The notes under the pieces are model-generated. The model saw nothing but the letters and a program-made list of their open reading frames with translations. It was not told the origin of the DNA and searched no databases. Both the position numbers and the translations under genes were made by a program. Positions 1 to 7,088 of a DNA stretch of 12,245 nt are shown here, piece after piece. The stretch's first letter is position 1; each line of letters begins with the position of its first letter. Origin of the DNA: CAZEPT01 sp964514225 (GTDB taxonomy: Bacteria > Patescibacteriota > Minisyncoccia > Phycocordibacterales > UBA9973); assembly GCA_964514225.1 (NCBI GenBank), contig CAZEPT010000020.1, forward strand, positions 1 to 12,245, read 5' to 3'.

Positions 1-47
1 CAGGAACGACCACCGTTCAAATCAACATAGATTATTTAGAAGTTTAA
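1..47 (+). CDS. C-terminal end of an upstream gene (partial)
   Basis: The third forward frame is open from the window edge and ends in TAA at 45-47. The visible residues are GTTTVQINIDYLEV, a beta-strand-like tail. It resembles the kind of ending seen in virion or surface structural proteins and suits the tail-like gene that starts 21 bases later. The other two frames give less protein-like sequence. Only 14 residues are visible, so no family can be assigned, and the frame choice is itself a judgement. Confidence 0.4.
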   Translation, partial: GTTTVQINIDYLEV

Positions 48-68
48 TTTTTATACTATAAAATCACC

Positions 69-2198
69 ATGGCAAAAAGAGCAATTGAACATTTATTTAC
101 TGGAGATACTGTCGCATACGCATCGTATGATTCCACAAAAACAATGTTGGGTACACTTATCCAGCAAAAAACTGGAGTTTCAAACCTTGAAAAATTTGCT
201 GGACCAATGCCAATTGCATTTGCAAGACCAATGGAAGCGAGTACAGCTATTGCGGTTGCTTATCCACATGTGGTTACATATAACTCTGATATTGACTGGG
301 TTTTTCTCATCGAAGTATCAACTGCTGCAGCGACTCGAAGAATTATAAAATATACGTATACTAAATCTACGGGTGTATTCAACTGGGATGGTTTTATACT
401 TGTGACTTTCCCCACTGCTACAGCACACACTGTGAGAGGTTTTAGAATGACAAGAGATTTTCATACCTCAGGCACAGCCTCAGTAAGTGGAACAGCAGTC
501 ACAGGCTCAGGCACCACGTGGAGTACTGATGGTGTAGCTGTAGGTTCACGTATCGGTTTTGGTTCTACAGATCCTACGGCCATTTCGACTTGGTATGAAG
601 TGAGTGCGGTTGGCGGAGACACGAGTATCACTCTCACTGCAACAGGCGGAACTATAGCTGATGGTCCATATGTAGTTGAGGAATTACGTGCAATCATTTC
701 CACATCAAACGCAACTACAACAAATGGAGGACTGTTTGTTGTAAAGGGATTAAGAGAATCTGCTTTTGCTGTAGCTGGTACTACAATTCCAGCTGCAACA
801 ACAGTAGATAACATACGCGCTGTATATTGGTTAGCTGATGCTGGAACGGTTACAAATACCATTGCGTGTGGGCTTGGAACTGAGGATAGGGATTCGTTTT
901 CACAGCATTTTATATATGTGATAGATGGAACTACTACTACTAATAGAGTTTATAAATACAATATTAGGGGATCGTTGTCAGGGCTTGCATCCGGTAAATC
1001 AACATCTGCCTTTGTGTTGGTCACAGGCGCTCAAACACCTACAGGAACAGTTTCTCAGGCAAATAATGGTCGAGTAGGTGTTCTTGGTCATGGACCAGCC
1101 GATTCGGTTGAATCATTATTTTTTGTCACAACTACTCGTGTGTATCGTGCGGCAATATCAAGTATAACCTCAGGCAATACAACATGGCAAACAGATGCAA
1201 TGGTTGAAGTGCCTCCTGGTGGTACTGTTACATATCCAGCAACATCAGTACTTAGTTCTGTAGAAATAGCAAGTGGTATCGATAGACTTTTGGTCATGAG
1301 TACTGGCTCAGCTGGGGCGAGGAGTTATGTGACTAAGTATAATACTGTTTCTGACCCGTTTGACCATATATTTTTATGCGATGATAAACAGTATGATCAA
1401 AGTACGACAGATAGTGGCTCAGTACCGCACCCGTCAATGTCTGTTCTTCCGTTCTCCATTTGGTCTGAGGAAGGTTTATGCTATCTGCAAAGAATTTCCA
1501 CAGTTGCGGCTACCAGTCAGCTTTATGCTATACCACTTTCCGCACATTGGACATATGCAAGCGGTACGCCAAACCAACAGTTGATTACTCCTGAACTTTC
1601 AACTGCGGATGCGACCACGTTGACAAGAGTATATGTAAATGCCGCGGTCCAGCTTGGTTCCGGAACTTTTGGATTACCAACAGAACCATATCGAATGTAC
1701 TACAGAACATCCGGCATAGGCGACAATTCGGGAGTGTGGACGCTTCTTGATGATGCGAAAAACTTTAGTGGAGTAACCCCGGGAGCGTCAATACAATTTA
1801 TGTTTGAATTTCGAATGTTCGGACTCACAGCTATTCCAGCACGAATTTACGGACTTACCTTAGTGTATGAAGACGACACAACCGATTCACACTACCAACC
1901 GTCTGTCGGACAGTCATCAACAGCAAGTAAAATATTTGCTTGGCGTTTTTCAACTGCATTTGGTGGTACTGTGCCGACATTGCGGATTAGACTATACAAC
2001 GCAGAAAATGGTGCAGAATTATTGGATGATAACACGGTTGACTTAGATTATGGAGCTTTTCAAAAATCTACGAACGACGGTGGTGCATGGGGTGTGTACG
2101 ATAGTTTGGATAAGACAAACGAAGCAACATACATTAGATATACGCCCACGTCTTTTCCAGATAATATAAAAGTTAGAGCGTTGTTAACGTTAGATTAA
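69..2198 (+). CDS. Large beta-rich protein resembling phage tail/virion structural proteins
   Basis: This 709-residue protein starts at an ATG with no clear Shine-Dalgarno site. The sequence is rich in Thr, Ser, Gly, Val and Ala, with almost no cysteine, no transmembrane segment and no signal peptide, so it is probably not Sec-exported. Residues about 135-195 (SGTAVTGSGTTW, then VGSRIGF, WYEVSAV, DTSITLT) match the small beta domain often seen in phage tail, neck and baseplate proteins. The middle (about 200-500) has repeated strand-turn units such as NRVYKYNIRG, TRVYRAAISS and SQLYAIPL that could be beta-propeller blades. The C-terminal 90 residues look like a separate beta-sandwich. It ends one base before the next ATG, so the two genes are probably co-translated. 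A non-viral intracellular beta-propeller protein is the main alternative. The tail-like call is by resemblance only. Confidence 0.55.
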   Translation: MAKRAIEHLFTGDTVAYASYDSTKTMLGTLIQQKTGVSNLEKFAGPMPIAFARPMEASTAIAVAYPHVVTYNSDIDWVFLIEVSTAAATRRIIKYTYTKSTGVFNWDGFILVTFPTATAHTVRGFRMTRDFHTSGTASVSGTAVTGSGTTWSTDGVAVGSRIGFGSTDPTAISTWYEVSAVGGDTSITLTATGGTIADGPYVVEELRAIISTSNATTTNGGLFVVKGLRESAFAVAGTTIPAATTVDNIRAVYWLADAGTVTNTIACGLGTEDRDSFSQHFIYVIDGTTTTNRVYKYNIRGSLSGLASGKSTSAFVLVTGAQTPTGTVSQANNGRVGVLGHGPADSVESLFFVTTTRVYRAAISSITSGNTTWQTDAMVEVPPGGTVTYPATSVLSSVEIASGIDRLLVMSTGSAGARSYVTKYNTVSDPFDHIFLCDDKQYDQSTTDSGSVPHPSMSVLPFSIWSEEGLCYLQRISTVAATSQLYAIPLSAHWTYASGTPNQQLITPELSTADATTLTRVYVNAAVQLGSGTFGLPTEPYRMYYRTSGIGDNSGVWTLLDDAKNFSGVTPGASIQFMFEFRMFGLTAIPARIYGLTLVYEDDTTDSHYQPSVGQSSTASKIFAWRFSTAFGGTVPTLRIRLYNAENGAELLDDNTVDLDYGAFQKSTNDGGAWGVYDSLDKTNEATYIRYTPTSFPDNIKVRALLTLD

Positions 2199-2199
2199 T

Positions 2200-2787
2200 A
2201 TGATTCATATAGATCAAGATCAAACAATTTCAGAAAATGATAATTTGCGAGTAGTAACTTCAACGGGTGATTATGAGGATACTGCGCTTATTGAATTCTA
2301 CGATATCACTGAACCAACTCTGGTCACCGGTGCGTTTCAAGCACAGTACGTAAAGTACGGAAGTATGATGTATAGATTTAATGATCCCGTTGAATTAGGA
2401 AGGGAGCTTCTCAAAATTGATCCGCTATCTACGCACACAGCGGCTTCATATGTCAGAATGACTGATGAACTTTTGTCAAAAATGCATGACGGGACACTTG
2501 AGTCGACGTCTTTGGATCAAGTCGTGAGTGTTGAACAAGACGCCATGAAAGAACAGATTTCTGATTATGCGAGTGAAGAACAATTCGAACGGCCACCAGA
2601 AGCTGGACAATTTGTCGGACAAGAGGGTCCGCTTACGGACGACACCGTTTCTCCTTCAGTTGGAACAGAGGAAATAGTACCTGTTGTCGATCAACCTGTT
2701 GACGTTATCCCTACGCTACATAAAACTCCTCTTTCTGAAGAAATAGTGACCGCAATAAATACAAAAGGAAGGAGAAAAATAATATAG
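2200..2787 (+). CDS. Unknown 195-residue acidic protein in the tail-like cassette
   Basis: I do not recognise this family. The ATG lies one base after the stop of the preceding gene, which suggests translational coupling. Residues 1-105 look folded, with strands (LRVVTSTGDY, ALIEFYDIT) followed by helices (PVELGRELLKI, AASYVRMTDELLSKM). Residues about 106-190 are rich in Glu, Asp, Pro and Val (for example EEQFERPPEAGQF, EEIVPVVDQPVDVIP) and look disordered, ending in a basic GRRKII tail. There is no signal peptide or membrane segment. A folded head with a long acidic tail would suit a virion accessory or scaffold-type protein, but that rests only on the neighbour. It ends in TAG. Confidence 0.65.
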   Translation: MIHIDQDQTISENDNLRVVTSTGDYEDTALIEFYDITEPTLVTGAFQAQYVKYGSMMYRFNDPVELGRELLKIDPLSTHTAASYVRMTDELLSKMHDGTLESTSLDQVVSVEQDAMKEQISDYASEEQFERPPEAGQFVGQEGPLTDDTVSPSVGTEEIVPVVDQPVDVIPTLHKTPLSEEIVTAINTKGRRKII

Positions 2788-2792
2788 AATAT

Positions 2793-2978
2793 ATGGCACT
2801 TACAGATGTACATTTCCAAGAAGGAGAGGGTCAGGATTTTATTTTGGAGCTTCCTTCGGCTGCATATGTAGGTTCTTTGGAAGATATATTGATCGAACCA
2901 GCAGGGAGTCAGTTTTCTGTCATGGAAATTCCTGAAGTGATTGCGACCGGGTCAAATATTTTTATTATGTCTGAGTAA
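2793..2978 (+). CDS. Unknown 61-residue protein, third gene of the tail-like cassette
   Basis: A small acidic protein with short strand-forming segments (QDFILELPS, SNIFIMSE) and no cysteine, signal peptide or membrane helix. It starts 5 bases after the previous stop. A purine-rich GGAAGGAG sits at 2769-2776, somewhat far (about 16 bases) from the ATG, and may serve as a ribosome binding site. The tight spacing on both sides supports it as a real gene of the same transcript: it ends 21 bases before tatC. I cannot assign a function. Its size and context suit a minor structural or adaptor protein, which is inference only. Confidence 0.6.
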   Translation: MALTDVHFQEGEGQDFILELPSAAYVGSLEDILIEPAGSQFSVMEIPEVIATGSNIFIMSE

Positions 2979-2999
2979 TGTTTATTTTTAGGTATTTCT

Positions 3000-3731
3000 G
3001 TGAATAATTTTCAAAAAAGTCTTTCCATGTACGCTTCATATTTTGAGGAGTTACGAGGTAAGTTAGTATTTCTCGTTAAGATATTTGCGGGTGCATTTAT
3101 TGTTGGATTTTTAGTTACTTCGCCCGTTATTAAATTTATTTTGAAATACATCAACCTCCAAGGCGTGACTATTGTGACGACTTCTCCTTTTCAATTAATT
3201 AATTTTGCGATGAGTGCAGGTTTTTTCTTTGCTTGCGTGGTGACTATCCCTATTTTCATATACTATCTATACGTATTTTTAAAACCAGCCTTACTCCCTA
3301 AAGAGCGGAAGCTTTTTTTATTCTCACTTCCGTTCGGACTCCTGTTGTTTATCGTCGGGTTTTTGTATGGGTGCGGGATGCTCTACTACGGAGTGAAGGT
3401 TATTGCGCAGGTGAATGTCACTCTTGGTGTTGCAAACTACTGGGATATTAGCGCCTTTATTTCACAAATTGTACTGACATCTTCACTTCTCGGGCTCTTG
3501 TTTATCTTTCCAATTGTGATTACCTTTTTAATCCGCTTGGAACTCACGAGCGCTCGATTTTTACGGTCAAAAAGACGGCATGCTTTTGTGGTAATCTTTA
3601 TTTTAGTCTCTTTACTTCCCCCAACTGATGGTTTATCATTAATATTAATGGCAGTACCGTTGGTTGTAATTTTTGAGCTCACTGTCTTGTTTAATAGAAA
3701 AAAGAATCACGGTCGCATTTTAGTAACCTAA
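3000..3731 (+). CDS. tatC: Sec-independent protein translocase subunit TatC
   Basis: TatC is the membrane receptor of the twin-arginine pathway: it binds the signal peptides of folded substrates and recruits TatA. The protein has 243 residues and six predicted membrane helices (about 21-44, 68-92, 103-126, 152-178, 192-210, 213-231), normal for the family. Family landmarks are the N-terminal YFEELRGKL with the conserved glutamate of the signal-peptide site, SPFQLINF before helix 2, LKPALLPKERK with the second conserved glutamate (E102), ISQIVLTSSLLGLLFIFPIV, and LLPPTDGLSLILMAVP followed by FE near the end. The start is GTG at 3000, with a weak AGG about 8 bases upstream. An in-frame ATG at residue 10 (MYASYFEEL) is a possible alternative. 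Two tatA genes follow 14 and 241 bases later, an arrangement of a TatAC system without TatB. Confidence 0.95.
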   Translation: MNNFQKSLSMYASYFEELRGKLVFLVKIFAGAFIVGFLVTSPVIKFILKYINLQGVTIVTTSPFQLINFAMSAGFFFACVVTIPIFIYYLYVFLKPALLPKERKLFLFSLPFGLLLFIVGFLYGCGMLYYGVKVIAQVNVTLGVANYWDISAFISQIVLTSSLLGLLFIFPIVITFLIRLELTSARFLRSKRRHAFVVIFILVSLLPPTDGLSLILMAVPLVVIFELTVLFNRKKNHGRILVT

Positions 3732-3745
3732 CGTATACACACAAC

Positions 3746-3904
3746 ATGTTTGGATTGGGAACAAAAGAAATAATCATTATCGTCGTTGTTATTGTCTTGT
3801 TATTTGGGTCAAAGAAAATACCTGAACTGACAAAATCAATTGCAGATGCAGTGAAGCATTTATTTGGAGCATTTAAAGAAGTAGATACTTCTGATAAAAA
3901 ATAA
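3746..3904 (+). CDS. tatA: Twin-arginine translocase pore subunit TatA, copy 1
   Basis: This 52-residue protein has the whole TatA core: the MFGLGTKE start, a short hydrophobic helix (residues about 8-20, IIIIVVVIVLLF), the FGSKKIPEL hinge with the invariant Phe-Gly, and an amphipathic helix (TKSIADAVKHLFGAFKE) ending in a short charged tail. TatA oligomers thin or open the membrane for folded proteins docked on TatC. The copy is at the short end of the family range. ATG lies 14 bases after the tatC stop without a recognisable Shine-Dalgarno site. The first 27 residues are nearly identical to those of the second tatA downstream, showing a local duplication. TatB is less likely because the N-terminus carries the TatA-type MFGLG and the protein is short. 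Confidence 0.93.
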   Translation: MFGLGTKEIIIIVVVIVLLFGSKKIPELTKSIADAVKHLFGAFKEVDTSDKK

Positions 3905-3927
3905 GTAGGGTTTATTAAATTAATATA

Positions 3928-3959
3928 ATCAATACAATGACACCTTTTGTTGTATTGAT
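3928..3959 (+). other. Perfect inverted repeat between the two tatA genes
   Basis: ATCAATACAA (3928-3937) and TTGTATTGAT (3950-3959) pair perfectly over 10 bp around a 12-base loop, and G-U pairs could lengthen the RNA stem. No proper T-run follows, so it is not a good intrinsic terminator. It may be a processing or stabilising hairpin that sets different levels of the two TatA proteins, or an operator. A perfect TATAAT (3924-3929) overlaps its left edge, but no convincing -35 box lies at the right distance, so a separate promoter for the second tatA is only possible. Confidence 0.5.
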
Positions 3960-3972
3960 GTAATAAAATTAT

Positions 3973-4143
3973 ATGTTTGGATTAGGAACAAAAGAAATTA
4001 TTATCATCGCTGTTGTGATTGTGCTCCTCTTTGGATCAAAGAAAATCCCAGAGCTTGCAAAAAATATTGTCGAAGCGTTTAAAAATCTTACAGGGATATT
4101 TAAAGGTGATAGCGAAATAACTGGAAATAACAAGAAAAAATAA
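3973..4143 (+). CDS. tatA: Twin-arginine translocase pore subunit TatA, copy 2
   Basis: A 56-residue TatA with the same layout as the first copy: MFGLGTKEII, membrane helix (about 8-20), FGSKKIPEL hinge, and an amphipathic helix (AKNIVEAFKNLTGIFK). The tail is different and more polar (GDSEITGNNKKK). The near identity of the first 30 residues and divergence afterwards shows a tandem duplication in which the pore-forming part has been kept and the cytoplasmic part has changed. One copy may take over the TatB-like role, as the bifunctional TatA does in two-component Tat systems. That is inference. The last codons form the left arm of a transcription terminator, so this gene closes the tat unit. 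Confidence 0.93.
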   Translation: MFGLGTKEIIIIAVVIVLLFGSKKIPELAKNIVEAFKNLTGIFKGDSEITGNNKKK

Positions 4144-4160
4144 TTTTTCTTGTTATTTTT
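4125..4160 (+). terminator. Intrinsic terminator overlapping the tatA copy 2 stop codon
   Basis: A perfect 15-bp inverted repeat (4125-4139 with 4144-4158) encloses a 4-base loop that contains part of the stop codon, and the right arm runs into TTTTT. The stem is AT-rich with only two G-C pairs, so its strength depends on the A-run/U-run pairing. It separates the tat genes from the dockerin operon, which should therefore have its own promoter in 4160-4190. TAAAAT and TATATT are present there, but no clear -35. Confidence 0.65.
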
Positions 4161-4196
4161 GTAAAATATATTATTTTTTAACACACGTGATAAGGA

Positions 4197-7088
4197 ATGC
4201 GGTATTTAAAAGATAACAGTACATACAGACTTATCACACTTGGTGTGGTTTTTGTGTATGTTTTTCTTTTTGCATATAGTGTATACGCCGCTGACACGTA
4301 TAAACCGGCAGAGAATTTTGTGATTGGGGAATTTATTTACAACGACGACTATACTCCAACAACAGATGACTGTACTGTTTCTATTTATTCTCCAGCAGGA
4401 GCGACTCTGGTTGATGAGGTGACGATGACTGATGACGCGACAGGGTGGCACTCGTATGCGTATACTGCACCTGCACCTGTTGGTAAGTACCCAGCATTTA
4501 TTACTTGTGGAACGCTTATTGGGGGTGATTTATTAAAACTCGATAAATCATTTTTAGTAAAATCTCCAGAAGTAACTGACGCCTCTATTGCATCCTCTGT
4601 GTGGAGCAGTGGGGTGAGAACTCTTACTTCATTTGGAACACTCGTATCTGATATTACCTCTGCTGTCTGGAGTAATGGAACACGGACCTTAACCGCGTTC
4701 GGTAGTTTGGCTGCTGATGTTTGGAATGATACGTTCGCGGCGACACGACAGCTTACCACTAAAAATATTTCTGGCGGTGGATCGCTTGCAACTGAGAGTT
4801 ATATAGATGCTTCCGAGGTAACGGTCATCTCTGAAATTGAAACAAACAGGACTTTGATTAATGCACTCAATAATATTTCCGCTGCGGATGTTTGGGCTCA
4901 TGGTACCCGATCGATTAACTCAGGAAGTGTGACTATCGATAGTGCCTCAGTTGATTCTATTTGGGATACGGCGTCTTCTGGCTTGGCTGCATCCGGAAGT
5001 ATTGGTAAACAGATTGCGGATAATTTAGACGCACAAATTTCAACTCGAGGAACAAGTACGCTTACGGCTGGTGATGTATGGAGTGCGGCTACTCGAACAC
5101 TGTCTACCACAGGCGTTGATGATGTATCAGCTGGAGTCTGGGCAAACGCTACCCGAACTCTCTCAAACTATGGAAATGATATCACTGCAGCCGATGTCTG
5201 GAATGTACTCGCATCATCGCTGACTGCATCAGGAAGTATCGGGGAACAACTCTCACTTAATATTGATGGACCCATTTCTGATGTTTTAACAGAGGTTCAA
5301 ACAAATAATACTCTCATTAGTGCACTCAACAATATTTCAGCTGCTGATGTCTGGGCTCATGGTACCCGATCGATTAACTCAGGAAGTGTGACTATCGATA
5401 GTACCTCAGTCGATTCTATCTGGGATACGGCATCCTCTGGACTAGCGGCATCTGGAAGTATTGGTAAACAAATTGCAGATAACCTAGACGCACAAATTTC
5501 AACTCGAGGAACAAGTAATATCTCAGCCGCTGATGTTTGGAACTCAGCAACTCGAACTCTTTCTGATTACTCAACTTCAACTATTGCTTCAGCCGTTTGG
5601 GCTAATGGAGCACGAACTCTCTCAAACTATGGAAATGATATCACTGCAGCCGATGTCTGGAACACCTTGAGTTCTTCTCTTACGACTGTTGGTTCTATTG
5701 GAGAACAATTAAAAACTAATGCAGATATAAAAAATTCAGATATTTTGGCCGAAGTTCAAAATAACACTACACTTATCAATGCGCTCAATAATATTTCAGC
5801 TACAGATGTGTGGAGTGAGGCAGGACGTTCACTTGATGCACCTGTTGACCTCTCAACAGCTTCAACCGAGCAAATTTGGGATATCGCATCAATCGATCTC
5901 TCTACTGCAGGGAGTATCGGTAAGCGACTTGTAGATAACATAGACGCACAAATTTCAACTCGAGGAACAAGTACGCTCACCGCTGCAGATGTCTGGAATG
6001 CTGGAACACGAACTCTCTCGGATTATTCTGAATCAACTGTTGCTACTGCTGTCTGGGCAAATGCAACAAGGACGCTCTCAAACTATGGAAATGATATTAC
6101 TGCCGCGGATGTCTGGAATGTACTCGCATCATCGCTGACGATCGTTGGTTCTATTGGAGAGCAAGTGGCGACAAATCTTGATGCACCAGTTTCTGGGGTT
6201 GCTGGAGGGTGGTCTGTTAAAATGGGGAATGTTGAGCGGATTCAAGCAGGATATGTATATCGAACAAAAATATTTATTTTAGATAGCACCGCTACACCAA
6301 CTGCTCCTTTTTCTGCACCTACCGTCACACTCTATGATGCTGATCGTAATATTGTAGTGAATGGTGTTGCTACAACGCTCATTAGTACTGGTGTCTATGA
6401 ATACACATATACGCTCAATAATAACGCAGCTCAGGGATTATGGGAGACTGTCGCATCTACTCAAGTTGAAAATGGAAAGACCATCCAAACAAATGACTAT
6501 TGGGAAGTAGCTGGTTCACCAGCTCAAGTGCTCATAAACTCTGTTACGGCACCTACACTTAATTCTATTCTGGGAAATGTCACGATTACCAACGAAGGGC
6601 TTTCTGGGTATGAGTATCAGTATGAATGGTGTATTGTAACTGATGTTAATAATGTCTGTGGAGGTAATGATGACGCCTATTATGCGACTGCAGCAAAATT
6701 TATAAACCCGAGTGAAGATTGGAATACAAATCTCTCTGCATCAGTAGCGACTGCCGGTACGTATTATTTTAAGCTCGTCGTGTATTTCGGTACAGAAAGT
6801 TCTGGTGCTTCACGAGTATTTACTGTTACTGCACCCGGTGGCGGAGGTGGAGGAGGAGGTGGCGGAGGTGGACCAGCACCAGCACCAGTTCAAGTTGGTG
6901 GATCATGTAATGGATCCGACTTTAATAAAGATACGATGGTGAACTCTATTGATTTCTCAATTCTTCTATACTTCTGGAAAACAATATTCCCATTCGCAAA
7001 TCCATGCGTGGACGTGAACCTCGACAAAAAAGTTGATTCGATTGATTTCTCAATAATGCTCTTTAAGTGGGGCAAAAAAATAATATGA
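4197..7088 (+). CDS. Secreted repeat protein with Ig-like domains and C-terminal dockerin
   Basis: This 963-residue exported protein is probably displayed outside the cell by docking onto cohesins. A Sec signal peptide covers 1-31 (hydrophobic core, VYA cleavage). Residues about 32-126 form an Ig-like domain. From about 127 to 670 come VW-motif repeats (DVW...TRTL, SIWDTASSG, GSIGEQ, DAQISTRGTS), including three long tandem units at 213-670. Two further beta domains span about 675-776 and 777-880. The linker is twelve glycines (881-892) then PAPAP. The dockerin is 904-963, with two calcium loops: D908-N910-D912-D919 and D939-N941-D943-D950. C904 and C937 may form a disulfide. The ATG follows AAGGA with no spacing, which is unusual. 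The TGA overlaps the next ATG as ATGA. There is no enzyme domain, so this looks like a structural or adhesive fibre rather than a cellulosome enzyme. Confidence 0.85.
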   Translation: MRYLKDNSTYRLITLGVVFVYVFLFAYSVYAADTYKPAENFVIGEFIYNDDYTPTTDDCTVSIYSPAGATLVDEVTMTDDATGWHSYAYTAPAPVGKYPAFITCGTLIGGDLLKLDKSFLVKSPEVTDASIASSVWSSGVRTLTSFGTLVSDITSAVWSNGTRTLTAFGSLAADVWNDTFAATRQLTTKNISGGGSLATESYIDASEVTVISEIETNRTLINALNNISAADVWAHGTRSINSGSVTIDSASVDSIWDTASSGLAASGSIGKQIADNLDAQISTRGTSTLTAGDVWSAATRTLSTTGVDDVSAGVWANATRTLSNYGNDITAADVWNVLASSLTASGSIGEQLSLNIDGPISDVLTEVQTNNTLISALNNISAADVWAHGTRSINSGSVTIDSTSVDSIWDTASSGLAASGSIGKQIADNLDAQISTRGTSNISAADVWNSATRTLSDYSTSTIASAVWANGARTLSNYGNDITAADVWNTLSSSLTTVGSIGEQLKTNADIKNSDILAEVQNNTTLINALNNISATDVWSEAGRSLDAPVDLSTASTEQIWDIASIDLSTAGSIGKRLVDNIDAQISTRGTSTLTAADVWNAGTRTLSDYSESTVATAVWANATRTLSNYGNDITAADVWNVLASSLTIVGSIGEQVATNLDAPVSGVAGGWSVKMGNVERIQAGYVYRTKIFILDSTATPTAPFSAPTVTLYDADRNIVVNGVATTLISTGVYEYTYTLNNNAAQGLWETVASTQVENGKTIQTNDYWEVAGSPAQVLINSVTAPTLNSILGNVTITNEGLSGYEYQYEWCIVTDVNNVCGGNDDAYYATAAKFINPSEDWNTNLSASVATAGTYYFKLVVYFGTESSGASRVFTVTAPGGGGGGGGGGGGPAPAPVQVGGSCNGSDFNKDTMVNSIDFSILLYFWKTIFPFANPCVDVNLDKKVDSIDFSIMLFKWGKKII
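4833..6206 (+). repeat. Three tandem ~459-bp coding repeats (VW-motif units)
   Basis: Three head-to-tail units lie at 4833-5291, 5292-5750 and 5751-6206 (459, 459 and 456 bp; 153, 153 and 152 codons). Each begins with E(V/I)(Q/E)xN..LI.ALNNIS and contains four VW or IW motifs, two GSIG(K/E) motifs, and DAQISTRGTS, so each is itself a double of about 76 residues. Long stretches are identical at DNA level, such as GCTCATGGTACCCGATCGAT onward in units 1 and 2, which points to recent duplication or continuing exchange. Shorter, diverged copies of the VW motif precede the array from about 4580. Confidence 0.9.

Noticed and set aside
461..862. Open reverse frame of 133 codons inside the tail-like gene
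   Set aside because: It lies wholly within the forward 709-residue gene, has no start signal and reads like an antisense shadow. The same applies to 1088-1297 and 3437-3682.
4385..4759. Reverse frames opposite the dockerin gene (also 4898-5110 and 5756-5980)
   Set aside because: They mirror the VW repeats of the forward gene, repeat the same residues as the repeats do, and have no promoter or ribosome binding site.
4833..6206. CRISPR array or noncoding satellite
   Set aside because: The period is about 459 bp, in frame, with coding constraint between units. There are no short repeats with unique spacers.
7067..7084. GTG start adding six residues to the short cohesin protein
   Set aside because: ATG at 7085 gives the standard ATGA coupling and a better signal peptide start.
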